The notes beneath the pieces are model-generated. The model was not told where the DNA came from, searched no databases, and was given only the letters and a program-made list of their open reading frames with translations. Below are positions 12,573-24,548 of a DNA stretch of 64,000 bases, piece after piece. This DNA comes from Paracyclopina nana (taxonomy: Eukaryota; Arthropoda; Copepoda; Cyclopoida; Cyclopettidae), in contig JAGUCH010000004.1 of NCBI GenBank assembly GCA_019096065.1, positions 7,998,001 to 8,062,000 on the forward strand. The letters run 5' to 3'. The translations under genes and the position numbers were made by a program. Each line of letters starts with the position of its first letter. The first letter of the stretch is position 1.

Positions 12573-12599
12573 GTCTAGCTTGATTTAATAATTTTACCC

Positions 12600-13110
12600 T
12601 TTAAAGATTATTTATCCTCATTTTTGCCAAAATAGAGCCTATTTTGGCCTAATAGGCTAAAAATATCTAAAAGGGCCCAAAATGGCTGAAAAAAGCCATT
12701 CCTCTATTCATAATTGCCCAAATTAGCCAATTTTGACCTTTTGTAAGGCTTTTTGGCCTGTATTGGTTGACCAATATGGCAGGCAGGTTTCTACTTAAAG
12801 AGGCCAATTTGGACCTTAAAGAAGCCAATTTGACCCATAAAGACTATTTTTCATATTTCTAGTGAGAAAAGGCCCACGGTGGCCAAAAAATGGCTATTGT
12901 GGAGCAAATTTGCGTTTGAAGGGCTATTTTGCCCATAATTGTGCCAATTTGGCCATTTCAGTTGATAAAAGTCCAATTTTAGACAAAAATGGCCATATTT
13001 TGTCTTTTTCAAGCCAATTTTGCAACTTGAGTGTAAAAAGGCCAATTTTGGACAAAAGGAGCCACTTTATAGCAAAAAAGAGCAATGAAGGGCTCATTTC
13101 ACCCAGATGA
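12600..13110. repeat. degenerate GCCAATTTTG/GGCC repeat
   Basis: Loosely periodic AAAAGGCCAATTTTGG-like words. Too diverged to define a unit; this is probably the intron or 3' flank of the preceding ORF. Confidence 0.5.
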
Positions 13111-13494
13111 TATTAAAAAATTAAATTATGTAACTGACATGATTAAACAGCATTTTTCTGATAGTATATCATAGGGCAATAATCATTCTCACTTTATCAT
13201 TGCTACGCGCGAAAAAGGAAGTTGATGTCAAATTCACAGCAAATTGCATTTGCTTGCCTTTTTTTGGCCAGAAAGTGTCATTTCAATAAAAAAAGGTGCG
13301 TGAGAAAATTGCCAATTTTTCCCAGATCACAATCCAAGGAAATTCAAGATGATCATCAATCTCTATCAAAATCATGACGAATGTCACTGTCTGGTAGCAC
13401 TTTTTTGCTGATCAACACTACATGCTTTATAATTGGACTTGTTTTGCCCTTTTTTGGCAATTAACAGGATTTATCCCCTATTTATGGTTTCTGG

Positions 13495-13815
13495 CCTTTT
13501 TTGAATATGTTTGGCCATTTTGATCATTTTTGGCCATTTTGATCATTTTTGGCCATTTTTGATCATTTTTGGCCATTTTTGATCGTTTTTGGCCGTTTTG
13601 ATCATTTTTGGCCGTTTTGATCATTTTTTGGCTATTCTACAGCTTAATTTGATCGTTTTTGGCCGTTTTGGCCTTATAACTAGTTTGATCATTTTTGATC
13701 ATGTTTGGCCAATTTGATCATTTGTTGGCCATTCTGTAGCTTAATTTGATCGTTTTGGGCCGTTTTGTCGCATTTTTTTGCCTTATAACTAATTTGGCCA
13801 TTTTTGGCTGAATTT
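13495..13815. repeat. minisatellite TTTTGATCATTTTTGGCCA
   Basis: About fifteen units of 17-20 bp alternating the palindromes TGATCA and TGGCCA, with GATCG/GGCCG variants and some longer spacers. Confidence 0.85.
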
Positions 13816-14243
13816 GGCCTATTTTGATAATTTGCGGCCAAGATCAATTTGGGCCTCAATTTACCATTTTGGCCGTTTCTTGATAATTTTGCCTGCATTA
13901 ATAATTTTTTTCTTTGTTGCCATTTTTGAACCGTTCTTGGCCTTTTTTCATAATTTCTGGCCTTTTTCTATCATTTTATCATTAAGGTTAATTATTGATG
14001 TTTCTTCTTCTTTTCCCCATAAATTATGATAGCAGAGTCTCCACAATTTGGCCTCTTTTTAACATTATTCAATTTGATGCGTGAACTGATGACAAGTTCG
14101 CCTATTTTGCAACTTTGAACTTTCCTGACCTGTTTTGATCCTTTTTGACATTCCTGCTCAATGACAAAACAAGACAGAGATCATGACCCAGGGCAATTTG
14201 ACATACTTTTTAATGTGCCACTCTAAAAGCTCCCATCAATTCA
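13816..14243. other. no gene seen
   Basis: AT-rich sequence in which the TTTTTGGCC words fade out; nothing else identifiable. Confidence 0.4.
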
Positions 14244-14545
14244 GAGGGTGACCCAATAAAGCACAGACAATCATAAAGACAGGGTGATCCAAAAAATGTA
14301 GGACTTTTAAAAAGAGGCATCAGTAGAAAAAAAGACAAAAAAGGGTGATCCAAAAAATGTAGGACTTTAATAGGCATCAGTAGAAATAAAGACAAAAAGG
14401 GTGATCCAATAAATACTGGAGGCAAAAAAAAGGGTGATAATAATAAATACTGTAATAAATACTGTAGAAAATGGTCCAATTAATGTTAGAAATCCTGCTA
14501 CATCAAGGGTGATGCAAAATTGTTTGCACTAATTGCAGGGTGATC
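14244..14545. repeat. tandem repeat of about 57-60 bp starting GGGTGATCC
   Basis: Units start near 14244, 14281, 14342, 14399, 14431, 14505 and 14538. The two central copies are nearly identical over 55 bp (GGGTGATCCAAAAAATGTAG, then GGCATCAGTAGAAA and AAAGACAAAA); the outer ones are shortened. Confidence 0.8.
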
Positions 14546-15043
14546 CGAGCAGCTAGATTGTAATTAAAAAATTATGCATAAACAACCTGCTTTATGGGCC
14601 CCGCAATTAAAAAGCGCGCGCGCTAAAAAAATTCGCGGAAAAAACGGAAAAATTTGCACATGGCTTCATTATGTCGAAAAGTTCAAATCGTGCCAAACAA
14701 GATGCTCAAAAATGACAGTCATGAGCTATTTTAATGCTAGTCATGAATGTTTTGTTTTTTCTCGTCAAAACATGTTATTTCACTTTTTTTCTCTTGCCCG
14801 GAAAAAACCGAGCTTGAGCTCGAGCTTCATTTTTAAAAGTTGCGCGCCGGTGTAAAAACTTGTGATTAATGAGATCACAGAAATTTCCCATTTCCTGAAA
14901 ATCATCCTCAGTTTTGCACTGAGGGGTAATTTACTTCTCCTCAAGATGATGCCCTCAAAAATGCGACTCGTCCAAGATCTACAGTAGATCTAAATTGCTG
15001 CGCTCCTTTGCTATAAGAGCATTATCCCAATTTATATCAATTT
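14546..15043. other. no gene seen
   Basis: Contains an isolated (GC)5 run at 14614-14623. The 93-codon frame at 14574-14855 has no supporting context. Confidence 0.4.
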
Positions 15044-15250
15044 GAGTCAATTTTAGATCTATTTTAGTCAAATTTAGATCTATTTCAGTCAAATTTAGAT
15101 CTATTTCAGTCAAATTTAGATCTATTTTAGTCAAATTTAGATCTATTTCAGTCAAATTTAGATCTATTTCAGTCAAATTTAGATCTATTTCATTCAAATT
15201 TAGATCTATTTCAGTCAAATTTAGGTCTACTGTAGTTGATTTAGATCTGT
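15044..15250. repeat. 21-bp minisatellite (TTTAGATCTATTTCAGTCAAA)
   Basis: Nine or ten 21-bp units. Because 21 is a multiple of three, the - strand reads NLTEIDL repeats; this is not evidence of coding. Confidence 0.93.
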
Positions 15251-16084
15251 GTAATTGATGAAGACCTATTTTGTCATGTAATTCTTTTTTTAAATGGCAT
15301 TTTGTCTAAATTAGACCTATTTTTTATCTATTGATGTTTAATCTTCTAATTGACATTTTTAGGTCTATTTCAGTTAAAACAATCTAATTATGTCAAAATA
15401 AGATATACTACAAGAGTAAGATAAAACTCTGTTTAATCTAAATTAAGGTCTACAATTATGTCATTTTTATGATGCCACAGTAGATCTCAATTCAACATTA
15501 ATATATTTGAGGCCTATTTTTTCCTCAGTGCTATTTTATGTAACTATTTTTTTTTGGTAGAGGAACTTGAAGCCATTTGTTAGCTGCTTGAGCACAGTGG
15601 TTTTGCAATTTTTAACATAATAACTTGGCATTGTTAACTTAAAAGCTTTTTGCAAATGGCGCTACTTGACTTTTAAATTGTATTATGCAAGCAATATTTG
15701 GCTAAAAAACCCAGAATTTTTCCTTTCTGTTGAGCTTCTCAACTTGTGCCTGATTTTCTTGCAAGTGGCAAGAAAAATTGCAAATTGCTCCTTCAAAGAT
15801 TGGAAAATTACATACACATGAACATTTAGGAGGATATAATCATAATGATCATTCTCTTGATATTGTCATAGTAATTGATACTTTTCAAAGCATTTTCCAC
15901 TTTTATTGGTCTAATTCGCCATTTTCCAGATTTCCAGATTCAGTCACTCTTTATAAGAATCATCTATGTGAGTTGGAATTAAGGCTCAGTTCATCTATGT
16001 GATTTTGCATTCGAAGGGTTATAAATAAGGATCTAACAAATTAAATTCCCAAATTGGATTTGAACACACATTAAACATTGCTAT
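15251..16084. other. no gene seen; GGTCTA words fade out
   Basis: Diverged AGGTCTA/TTAGATCT words continue to about 15500, then unique AT-rich sequence. GAGCACAGTGG at about 15590 resembles the end of the element at 23,633 but has no partner. Confidence 0.4.
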
Positions 16085-16500
16085 AAATCATATTTTACAT
16101 AGATCTTATTCAGAAAAATTACATATCTTCGGAAAAATTAGATCTTATTTTGAAAAATTAGATCTTATTTTGAAAAATTAGATCTTATTTTGAAAAATTA
16201 GATCTTATTTTGAGTTCGGATTTAGATTCGGATAAAGTATAACTTAGATATATTTTAGAAAAAGTAAATCTAATATAAAAAATAGATCTTATTCCGAAAA
16301 AATAGATCTTGTACGGATAAAATAGACCTTGTTCAGAAAAAATGGATTTCATTTAGAAAAAGTAGATCTTAGATTTTATTTAGATCAATAAGATCTAACT
16401 CATATAAAATAAGATCTAAGCATAATAGAATCATATCTAATTCACATTAGACCTAATTCTTCTCAAGTTAGACCTAACACAGCCAAAAATGGACCTTTTT
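16085..16500. repeat. 20-bp minisatellite (GAAAAATTAGATCTTATTTT) with degenerate flanks
   Basis: Four or five near-perfect units at 16125-16215, followed by 280 bp of drifting AGATCTTA/GAAAAA words. Confidence 0.85.
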
Positions 16501-17574
16501 CACATTTAATTTAGATCAATTTCTCCCAGAAGCCAATCAGCAATTTAGATCCATTTTGGGCTGATTTGAGTCAAAATCTAAGGCTCATTGAAAATTCGAA
16601 GCCTAAATTAGATCGATTTTCGTCAATTTTGCATCAATTCGGACGGCGTCATCAAAACTACAATAATGCTGAGAATTGTTAATGAAATTCCACTTTGATA
16701 TTGCAGTAAGAGGCGATGACAAGATCGCGTGCAGACAATAGAACGAATTCCTTCAGCTGCTTAGCCCCAAAGCTAGTGACCCTATAGCATACATAAAGTG
16801 TTACACACAAAATTATTTCCATCTTTGAGCTTTGCTTTTGATGCTCAAAAATAGCCTAAAAACAGCCAAATTGGCCCAAATTCATTTTCCAGCCATTTTT
16901 TGTAATTTAACCGGTATTGGTGTTATTTTTTGGCTTTTTGGCATTTTTTGAAAACAATTGGCTTTTTTTAACATTATTTCACTTTAGTCTTATGAAAAGT
17001 TTCAACATTGACATTTTTTAACTTGACAATTATTCAGGGCATTATTTGTTTTGTTTTGACACTTTTTGGCCTATTTCAGGCACTTTGTCGCCATTTTTGA
17101 CCGATTTGGGGCCATTTTAACGCACTTTTTTCTCGTTGCTGTCAAAAATGCATATATATAAATTGCAAAACCAGAATTAATTGCCTTTTCAAAGCTTGTG
17201 TCATTTCAGTGATTAAAAGGCCATTTTGTGCCATCATTTTTGCTCATTGTCATTATTTACGCGAAACCTTGAGAATTATTTTGGTGATTTATTTCCTTTG
17301 CTAATTACGCGCGGAAAAATTGCATTGAAGCAGGTTAAATATTCATTTAAAAAAAACATGGAAGATAGTTTCACTTCCAGATGAGAGGAAGTTGAAATTC
17401 GAGGCTTATTTCTTAATAAAATCATCATCATCAACTTAATGGCCAATTTTGCCTTGAGCCCAATTTGAACCGAGACAAGATCGAATTTCTGCTCTTTTTA
17501 CACTTTTTAAAAGTGCAGGCAAAAAAACAAACATCAAAATTCATGTTAGCACCAAGTTTGGACACTTGGGACAT
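16501..17574. other. no gene seen
   Basis: AT-rich sequence with scattered TTTTGGC words but no regular array and no credible coding frame. Confidence 0.4.
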
Positions 17575-18425
17575 TCTGGTCTTTTAGGCTAACAATGGGA
17601 CACTTTTGGTGAAAGATTCAGTAAACACTTGAGCGAGATATTATGGGACACTTTATGACATTTATGGACACTTTTGGACGTGAAGGGACACTTAAGGACA
17701 CTGTGAGACACCTAAGGGCTCTTTGGGACTCCTAAGGACACGTTGGGACTCCTAAGGACACTATGGGACACTCTAGAACATTTCATGACATTTTGGGACA
17801 CTTTCGAACACAATGGGACACTTTGGGATACTTAAAGACACTGAAGGACACTTTGGAACACTTTGGCTTTGAGACACTTTAGAACACTTAAGGACACTTA
17901 TTGACATTTGGGGACATTTTAGAACACATAAAGACACTTTGCCTTTGAGACACTTTGGAGCACTTATGGCAACTTTGGGAGACTTTATGGACATGTTGGG
18001 ACAGCTAATGACTCTATTGGACACTCTAGAACATTTCATGACAATTTGGGACACTTTCGAACACAATGGGACACTTTGGGATACTTAAGGACACTTAAGT
18101 ACACTTTGGAACACTTTGGCTTTGAGACACTTAGGAATACTGAAGGCCGCTTTGGGACACTTATTGGCATTTGGGGACATTTTAGAACACTTAAAAGGAC
18201 ACTTAATGACATTTTGGGACACTTTGCCTTTGAGACACTTATGAACACTTAAGGCCATTTTGAGAAACTTATTGGCATTTTGGGACATTTTAGAAGACTT
18301 AAGGACACTTTAAGACACTTTGGGACACTTTGCCTTTGAGACACTTTTGGACACTAAAGGCCACTTTGGGACACTTATGACATTTGTGGACATTTTAGAG
18401 GCAGTTAAGGACACTTTTGAGACAC
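17575..18425. repeat. GGGACACTTT minisatellite with higher-order structure
   Basis: Short GGACACTTT/AAGGACACTT units run for about 850 bp. A longer block of about 110 bp beginning GGACACTCTAGAACATTTC occurs at 17766 and again at 18019, so a 253-bp higher-order period is superimposed. Confidence 0.9.
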
Positions 18426-18949
18426 AAACAATTCATCAAAGTTTTGCTTCTTTGCTTTTTTGTTGTTCACATATTGAACATTTTTGGGACAATATTCAAA
18501 TGAAAGTGTTTTGTTCAAATAGCATAAAAAGAGCATCCTTTTCTTTTGCCTCCTCTGAGCAATTCTAATTCTGCATTTGAAAATGGCAGCTAGTATTTTT
18601 CGATTTAAATCTGTTTGTGCATCATGCCTTATTGTCATAATTGCAAAGCATTTTTTGATGGATGGCCCCAAATCTCTTTGATAAGCCAAATATGTGCAGC
18701 AGCAGCAGCTCCTTTTGTATGCACGCATCTGGTAGCTCTGACGTTGCAAAATACTCGTCAAGTTTAAACAGAAATGAGCTCAGAGTGAGGACTTTATAAT
18801 GATCTTTTCTTGTTCACTTAGGAAAACCGCCAATTGATCATTGGCCATGACCGCATCTTGTCTAGACCTTGTTCCACTTTTTATCAAGTACATCAATACC
18901 TAAGTCGTACAATGGCACTTTGATGCTTTTTATTAAGGTATTTTCATGT
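18426..18949. other. no gene seen
   Basis: Unique AT-rich sequence between two arrays; the 118-codon - strand frame here partly reads array sequence. Confidence 0.4.
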
Positions 18950-20235
18950 ACGGGTGTACTTATGTATGTTTTGGGCGGTATTTTCAAGTTTTTACAAGTG
19001 TACCGCTTTTACAAGTATACTGCTTTTACAAGCGCTCTGTAATAACAAATGTACCGTTGTTATGTGTACTGATGGAACAAGTGCACCGCTTTTACAAGTA
19101 TTTAGATTTTACGAGTGTACCGTTTTTTCGCCAATACTGCTTTTGCAAGAGTTTGCGCTCTTACAAGTGGTACGTATTAATGAATGGACCGTTGTCGCAA
19201 GTTTACCGTTTGAACAGCTGTACCACTTTTACAAGAGTACCACTTTTACAAGAGTAACACTTTTACAAGAGTAACACTTTTACAAGAGTAACACTTTTAC
19301 AAGAGTACCACTTTTACAAGAGTACCACTTTTACAAGAGTACCACTTTTACAAGAGTACCACTTTTACAAGAGTTCCACTATTACAAGAGTACCACTTTT
19401 ACAAGAGTACCACTTTTACAAATGTACCGCTTTTAGAAGAGTACCGCTTTTACAAATGTACCGCTTTTAGAAGAGTACCGCTTTTACAAGTATTAAGATT
19501 TCACGAGTGTACCGTTTTTTCAAGAATACTGCTTTTACAAGAGATCCGCTCTTACAAGTGGCATTAATGAATGGACCGTAGTCACAAGTATACCATTTGA
19601 ACAACTGTACCGTTTTTTAAGTGTACCGCTTTTAAAAGTGTACCGCTTTTACAAATGTACCACTTTTAGAAGTGCACCGCTTTTAGAAGTGTACCGCTTT
19701 TAAAAGAATACCACTTTTACAAATGTTCCGTTTTTATAAGTGTACCGCTTTTAAGGGTGTACCGTTTTCAAAAGTGTACCGCTTTTAAAAGTGTACCGGC
19801 TTTTAAAAGTGTTCCGTATTTGTGACATTGTCACAAGTGTACCGTTTGAGCAAGTGTACTGATTGAACAAGTGTACCGTTTTATCGGCAAAACCGTCTTT
19901 GCAAGTACAGAAACAAGTACGCCATATTTGCTACAGTACATTATTCGAAGTGTACCATTTTAAGATTGTTTGAGGTACACCGGTATAATAAGAGGACCGT
20001 TTTACAAGTGCACAGTTTTTGCTAATGAAGCATTTTTACAAGTTTACTAGTTGCAGAAGTGCACCGTTTTTAAAAGTTCATACTTTTTTGACTGTTTGGT
20101 TTTTTTACAAGTGTACCGTTTTCACAAATGCAACTTTTTTCTTTTGGAAAAAGTACATTCTTTACAAGTGCACCGTTTTTGCAGGTAAACCTACAATTTT
20201 ACAAGGTTGCTGTTTATACAAATGTAATCCTAATT
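18950..20235. repeat. 17-bp minisatellite (ACCACTTTTACAAGAGT)
   Basis: A long array. The core at 19210-19420 is near-perfect; both sides drift (GTGTACCGCTTTTACAA variants) over about 1.2 kb. Confidence 0.92.
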
Positions 20236-20814
20236 TTTAATGTTAAAAGTTTTTTTCAGTTCTATAGGTGATCTCATTCAAGCTGTCAATGGTATTTTTT
20301 CCCTTCTTTTCATCCACTGATTAGATATATATAGTGAAATTGACAATTTGATTCTGCCATTGTTTCTTTTCCCAAAAGTCTGCTTGAGGCTCCAATTTTC
20401 CAATATTGTAATGATCGGTTTCCAGCCCAGCTACAAATCTTGACAGACAAAAAATCAACAAATGCCTTTTTTGATAATTTATTGCTGTACATGCTGTATG
20501 AAAAAAGCCTTGTTTTTTTTACTACAGCATATGCAATTTTTTCATTTTTCATGCTGAGATCAACCTTTTGATCATGACTGTAATTTTTTGCGAATGCTGA
20601 GTCACTGTTTTCTATTATTGGAATGTGGGGAAACGGTATACAATTTCTAAGGCTTTGTTAACTTGCATTTTATGGTGGATAGTTGGTGCGAATAGAGTAC
20701 AATAATTGGCTCTTATGTAACTACGACTCAACTTGTTCAAAGGATTAGTGTCTGGTTGGAAAGTTACTAATTAGTACCAAAAATTAATTCACGGCCAATT
20801 TGAACAATAATTTT
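20236..20814. other. no gene seen
   Basis: Unique AT-rich sequence. An 80-codon - strand frame (20310-20552) has ordinary composition but no splice or promoter context. Confidence 0.4.
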
Positions 20815-21315
20815 TTACCATAAGTGGTCATTTGTATCATATGTGGTCCATTTGTACCATACATGGTACATTTGTGCAATAAGTGGTACATTTGTGCCAT
20901 ATAAGGTACATTTGTACCATATAAGGTACATTTGTACCATGCATGGTACGATTATATCATAGATAGTACATTTGTACAATAAGTGGTTCATTTGTACAAT
21001 ACAAGGTACATTTGTTCCATACATGGTACATTTGAACTATACATGGTACATTTGTACAATAAGTGGTAGATTTGTACAATACAAGGTACATTTGTTCCAT
21101 ACATGGTACATTTGAACTATACATGGTACATTTGTACAATAAGTGGTACATTTGTACAATAAGTGGTATTTTTGTACCAGTCAAGGTACATTTGTAAAAT
21201 AAGTGGTACATTTGTACAGTAAATAGTCGATTTGTACCGTAAATGGACAATTTCTTCTATTAATTGCCCATATGTACCATAAATGATCTATTGAACTCAT
21301 AATTGATCTATTTAA
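20815..21315. repeat. 20-bp minisatellite (CATTTGTACCATACATGGTA)
   Basis: About 25 units of 20 bp. Two consecutive 60-bp blocks near 20995 and 21055 are nearly identical, showing recent duplication of a trimer. Confidence 0.93.
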
Positions 21316-22480
21316 GCCATAATTACGTAGAGCTTGTATTGAGCTTTGAGAAATGCCATGAAGTCCCGCTTGAGGGCGCTGAAGAGACTCGGACATCTAC
21401 GAAAGATTTATGTACTGCAGAAAATAGATTTTGACTTATACTATGCTAGTTTAACTTAACAATAGACAAGTTTTTTGCTCAAAAATATTTCTTGACTATT
21501 TGTCTACATGATTAAGAAGGAAATATATCTATTTGCAACTCAAATTAAAAAATAAAGGCAATAGGTCTGAAAAATAACTCTGAATTGTGGCGTTATTGGC
21601 TGCTAATGGGATGATAACACCATAGCATATCAATACCGCAAATTTTCGCGGAAAAACAAATTCTCGGAAGATCTTGTCTGAGCGAGTACGCACTAATCTT
21701 ATTAGTTCCTCTGTACTGCCCAAGAGACTAGAGAGCTGCGATTTTCACTGGGAGCAAGCACATGCGACTCGACAATTTTTCTTTAAAAACTTTTAGCTTA
21801 TTTTGATTCCAGCCAAAAAACGCGCCAATATTGTGCTACTACTGCGCGCTCTACTGGCGTTCACAACGTCATCTACGGCAGCTTCGGAACTAATTATTGT
21901 TTTGACCAAGCCTTGCGGAATTGGTACATTTGTACAATAATTAGCAATTATAATTGCAAATGAGCCATTTGAGCTTTTTGTACTTTATGAACCAGAAGTG
22001 GCTAATTTGAATGAAAACAACTCATTCCGACCAAAATTGACTTTTTTCTGATTGATTGCACTGAAGCTGATTTAGCCAACTTTTGGCCAAAAGTTAAGGC
22101 TTTTTGGTGATAAATCAGCCAAGTTATTGCTGCTAATTGCCATTGTTGGTTGAGCCTTTTTCACTTTTCACGGACGAGGTGTGAATATTTTTTGCCTCAG
22201 AAAAAGTGGTTTGATTTACGAGCCAATTTAGCTGCAAGTATGGGAAATTCGCGAGGAGCAAGTTCAAGTCCTTCAATTTTGCACAATTTCTCTTTTGGCC
22301 GTTTCTCATCGTAACTGGGGAGAAAATCATGGCTCTTCTGGCAACGCTGCTTAGTGTAAACAAACATTTCGCAGAAAATCGGAACGGAGTGGAATTCTTT
22401 CGTTAAAACATTTTTGAACAAATACGAAAAGCAAATTAAGATCTACGGCGAATTACATCGACGTGAGTAAGTTCAACCAG
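21316..22480. other. no gene seen
   Basis: Mostly unique sequence, slightly richer in G+C at 21580-21900 and 22140-22440, with no frame that can be supported. Confidence 0.4.
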
Positions 22481-22960
22481 GCTGGAAAATCGATCTTAAT
22501 CAGTATTTAATCCGAAATAGATCAAAAATAGATCAAAATGGGATTTCTTCGGCGTGGATTCAAGTTGGATCTACAGTTGGCCTTGATTGGAATTTTAAGA
22601 TCGACTATCAATCCAATTTTGATCGACTTACTCTGTGCAGGTAATTTATTGTAAATTATGATCAATTTTGACCCTTAAATTGTTAATTTGTCGTTGAAGT
22701 CGATTTAAGATCTACTAAAGAACGATTTCAAAATTGTGATACATCCATTTTTGATCACTTTTCGGGTAGTTCTAAATTGCATCTACTTTAAGACCCTTTA
22801 TTTTAAGATCTACACCTCCCAAATTTTTCGTAAATATGTTCAACTCTACCTTAAAATAGGATTTTTTTAATTTACCAAAAAATGGTTTTCTGAATTAAGA
22901 TCTACTCATGAATCGGTGCCTTTCTCAAAATATGTTCTAAAAACTGAAAAAGGTCTACAA
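22481..22960. repeat. very diverged GATCTAC/AAGATC repeat
   Basis: Loosely spaced AAGATCTAC and GATCAATTTTGA words suggest a decayed array; no regular unit remains. Confidence 0.4.
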
Positions 22961-23114
22961 GCTTAATTTTTTGGATCTGGTTTTTGTCAAAATGAATTTA
23001 TGCGTCATTTTGGCACTTTCTGCATATAAACTACCCTCTTTTTGTGATTGTTTGAAGGGTGAGGTGAATTACATGTTATTAGTTTATTGCTCTATCTTCT
23101 GGAACTTGTCTAGT

Positions 23115-23231
23115 TTATGCTGTACAGGTTGGTGCTGAGACTGCTGTGATTTTGTTTACAATTGTTGTGAGGTCTGTCAAGGCTGTAGCTGTTGCTATGG
23201 TCCCTTTAGCAGCATTTGTCACTTCCACAAC
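23115..23231 (-). CDS. possible terminal exon (38 codons)
   Basis: On the - strand a polypyrimidine tract and CAG at 23232 opens a frame VVEVTNAAKGTIATATALT, then VNKITAVSAPTCTA, and a stop. Composition is coding-like and the acceptor phase (0) matches the end of exon 2 of the small secreted-protein gene 1.6 kb upstream. It could therefore be an alternative last exon of that gene, or a remnant of a paralogue. No other exon was found for it. Confidence 0.3.
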   Translation of the reverse strand, partial: VVEVTNAAKGTIATATALTDLTTIVNKITAVSAPTCTA

Positions 23232-23394
23232 CTGGAAAAATCAAAGTGGTTATTGTCAATCTTAATTTTACTCCATTATTGCATTAATTTTGCAGCATTT
23301 TTATGAGCCTGATATGAACCTAATAAGGACTTTTGACTCTTGTCAAGTAAGAAATATTTCAAGTCGACTTTACTTTTTTAGCCCTTTTGAGACT

Positions 23395-23632
23395 TTTTTT
23401 TTGCCAAATCAAGACTTTTTATGCCAAATTAAGATTTTCAGGCAAAATGAAGGCTTTTTAGTCAAAATAAGACTTTTACAGCCAAGTTAAGACAATTAAG
23501 CCAATTAAAGACTTTTTAGCCACATTTAGACTTTTTATGCCAAATTAAGGCTATTTAGTGAAAGTAAAGGCTTTTAAGCCAAAGTAAGGTTTTTAACCCA
23601 AATAAACTATTTTGAGGCAAATTAAGGCAATG
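23395..23632. repeat. 20-bp minisatellite (GCCAAATTAAGACTTTTTA), left part
   Basis: About eleven diverged units. The same array resumes at 24094-24160, so the element at 23633-24088 interrupts it. Confidence 0.8.
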
Positions 23633-24088
23633 CACAGTGGCTCAAAATGCCTTCTTGACGCGCACGGAAAAAAACTCGCAAAATCGTTGCAGTCAATTTT
23701 CATAGGGCCGTAAGCTAAAAGCAGACATTCAGAGCTCCCAAGTCCGCAAATTTCCGCAGCCAATTTTGATGAATAATCATTAAATGTGGTCTGATTGACC
23801 TCTCAGTCATCATAGATAAATTACATTCGATTCCAATCAAAAGTTATGGATGCCCAAGAAATGGAAAAAATAACTATTCTAGCATTTTCCAAGCTGAACA
23901 CTTTTTCAGGCAAAGTTTGATGTTGAAGTCAAATTTGAATCTGTATCTGTCAATTAAAACCAGTTTTGACTATTTCAATTGCTCAGAAGTCAACCAAATC
24001 AGATGACAAAAATTAGTGGTAAAATGGGACTTTGGGCGATTTGGCGGATTTTCTCGTGCGCGTGAAATCGGCTTTTTGACCCACTGTG
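23633..24088. mobile_element. 456-bp inverted-repeat element, CACAGTG ends, 5-bp target duplication
   Basis: Ends are imperfect inverted repeats of about 45 bp: CACAGTGGCTCAAAATGCC on the left, and on the right strand CACAGTGGGTCAAAAAGCC. Both sides continue with an ACGCGCACG block and an A-rich tract. It is flanked by CAATG on both sides (23628-23632 and 24089-24093) and the same minisatellite lies on both sides, so the pre-insertion sequence is evident. There is no coding capacity, so it is a non-autonomous element. A 5-bp duplication with CAC-starting ends is the Transib/RAG-like pattern; superfamily assignment is inference. Confidence 0.8.
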
Positions 24089-24160
24089 CAATGTTAAGCC
24101 AAATTAAGACTTTCAAGCCATATCAAGACTTTATTAAGCCAAATTAGAGCTTTTATGTCC
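24089..24160. repeat. 20-bp minisatellite, right part
   Basis: Continuation of the GCCAAATTAAGACTTT array after the inserted element. Confidence 0.7.
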
Positions 24161-24548
24161 TGTTCATGTACGCCCCAAACTCCTTAGGAAAATGCACGAA
24201 AAACACCTCAAGGAAAGGAGAAAAATTGTCCTATGACAAGCGCCAGCTGATACTAAAAAAATCGGATCGACTTTAAGCCAACTGGAAAGTAAACAAATCT
24301 AATTTGGGCAACTAAGCACTCCGCATTTTAGCCATTTTGGGCAAAATCACTAGTTAAATTTCATCTCTTATCAAAGAAACGTTTAGAAAGCTAGTTTGTT
24401 TTGAAAAAAGGCTGAAAACAATGAGACAAAATAGCAAAAATTGCCATTAAAAACGCTGCTCGGTCCCAAGCTGAACTCGTAGAGTGGCAATCAGCAACAG
24501 ATTCACTTTTCCTTATGACATTTTTTTCCATACCTTGAGGCCTTCTTT

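Noticed and set aside
20815-21315. CRISPR-like appearance of regularly spaced repeats
   Set aside because: Units are directly adjacent with no unique spacers, no cas-like genes exist, and the DNA is an animal nuclear genome.
23633-23680. A full recombination signal sequence (heptamer, 12/23 spacer, A-rich nonamer)
   Set aside because: The heptamer is present, but no ACAAAAACC-like nonamer stands at 12 or 23 bp on either end; only the heptamer and duplication length match.
23627-24094. hAT-type reading of the same element (CAGTGG ends, 8-bp duplication)
   Set aside because: The 8 bp before the left CAGTGG and after the right CCACTG do not match in register, whereas CAATG matches exactly outside CACAGTG.
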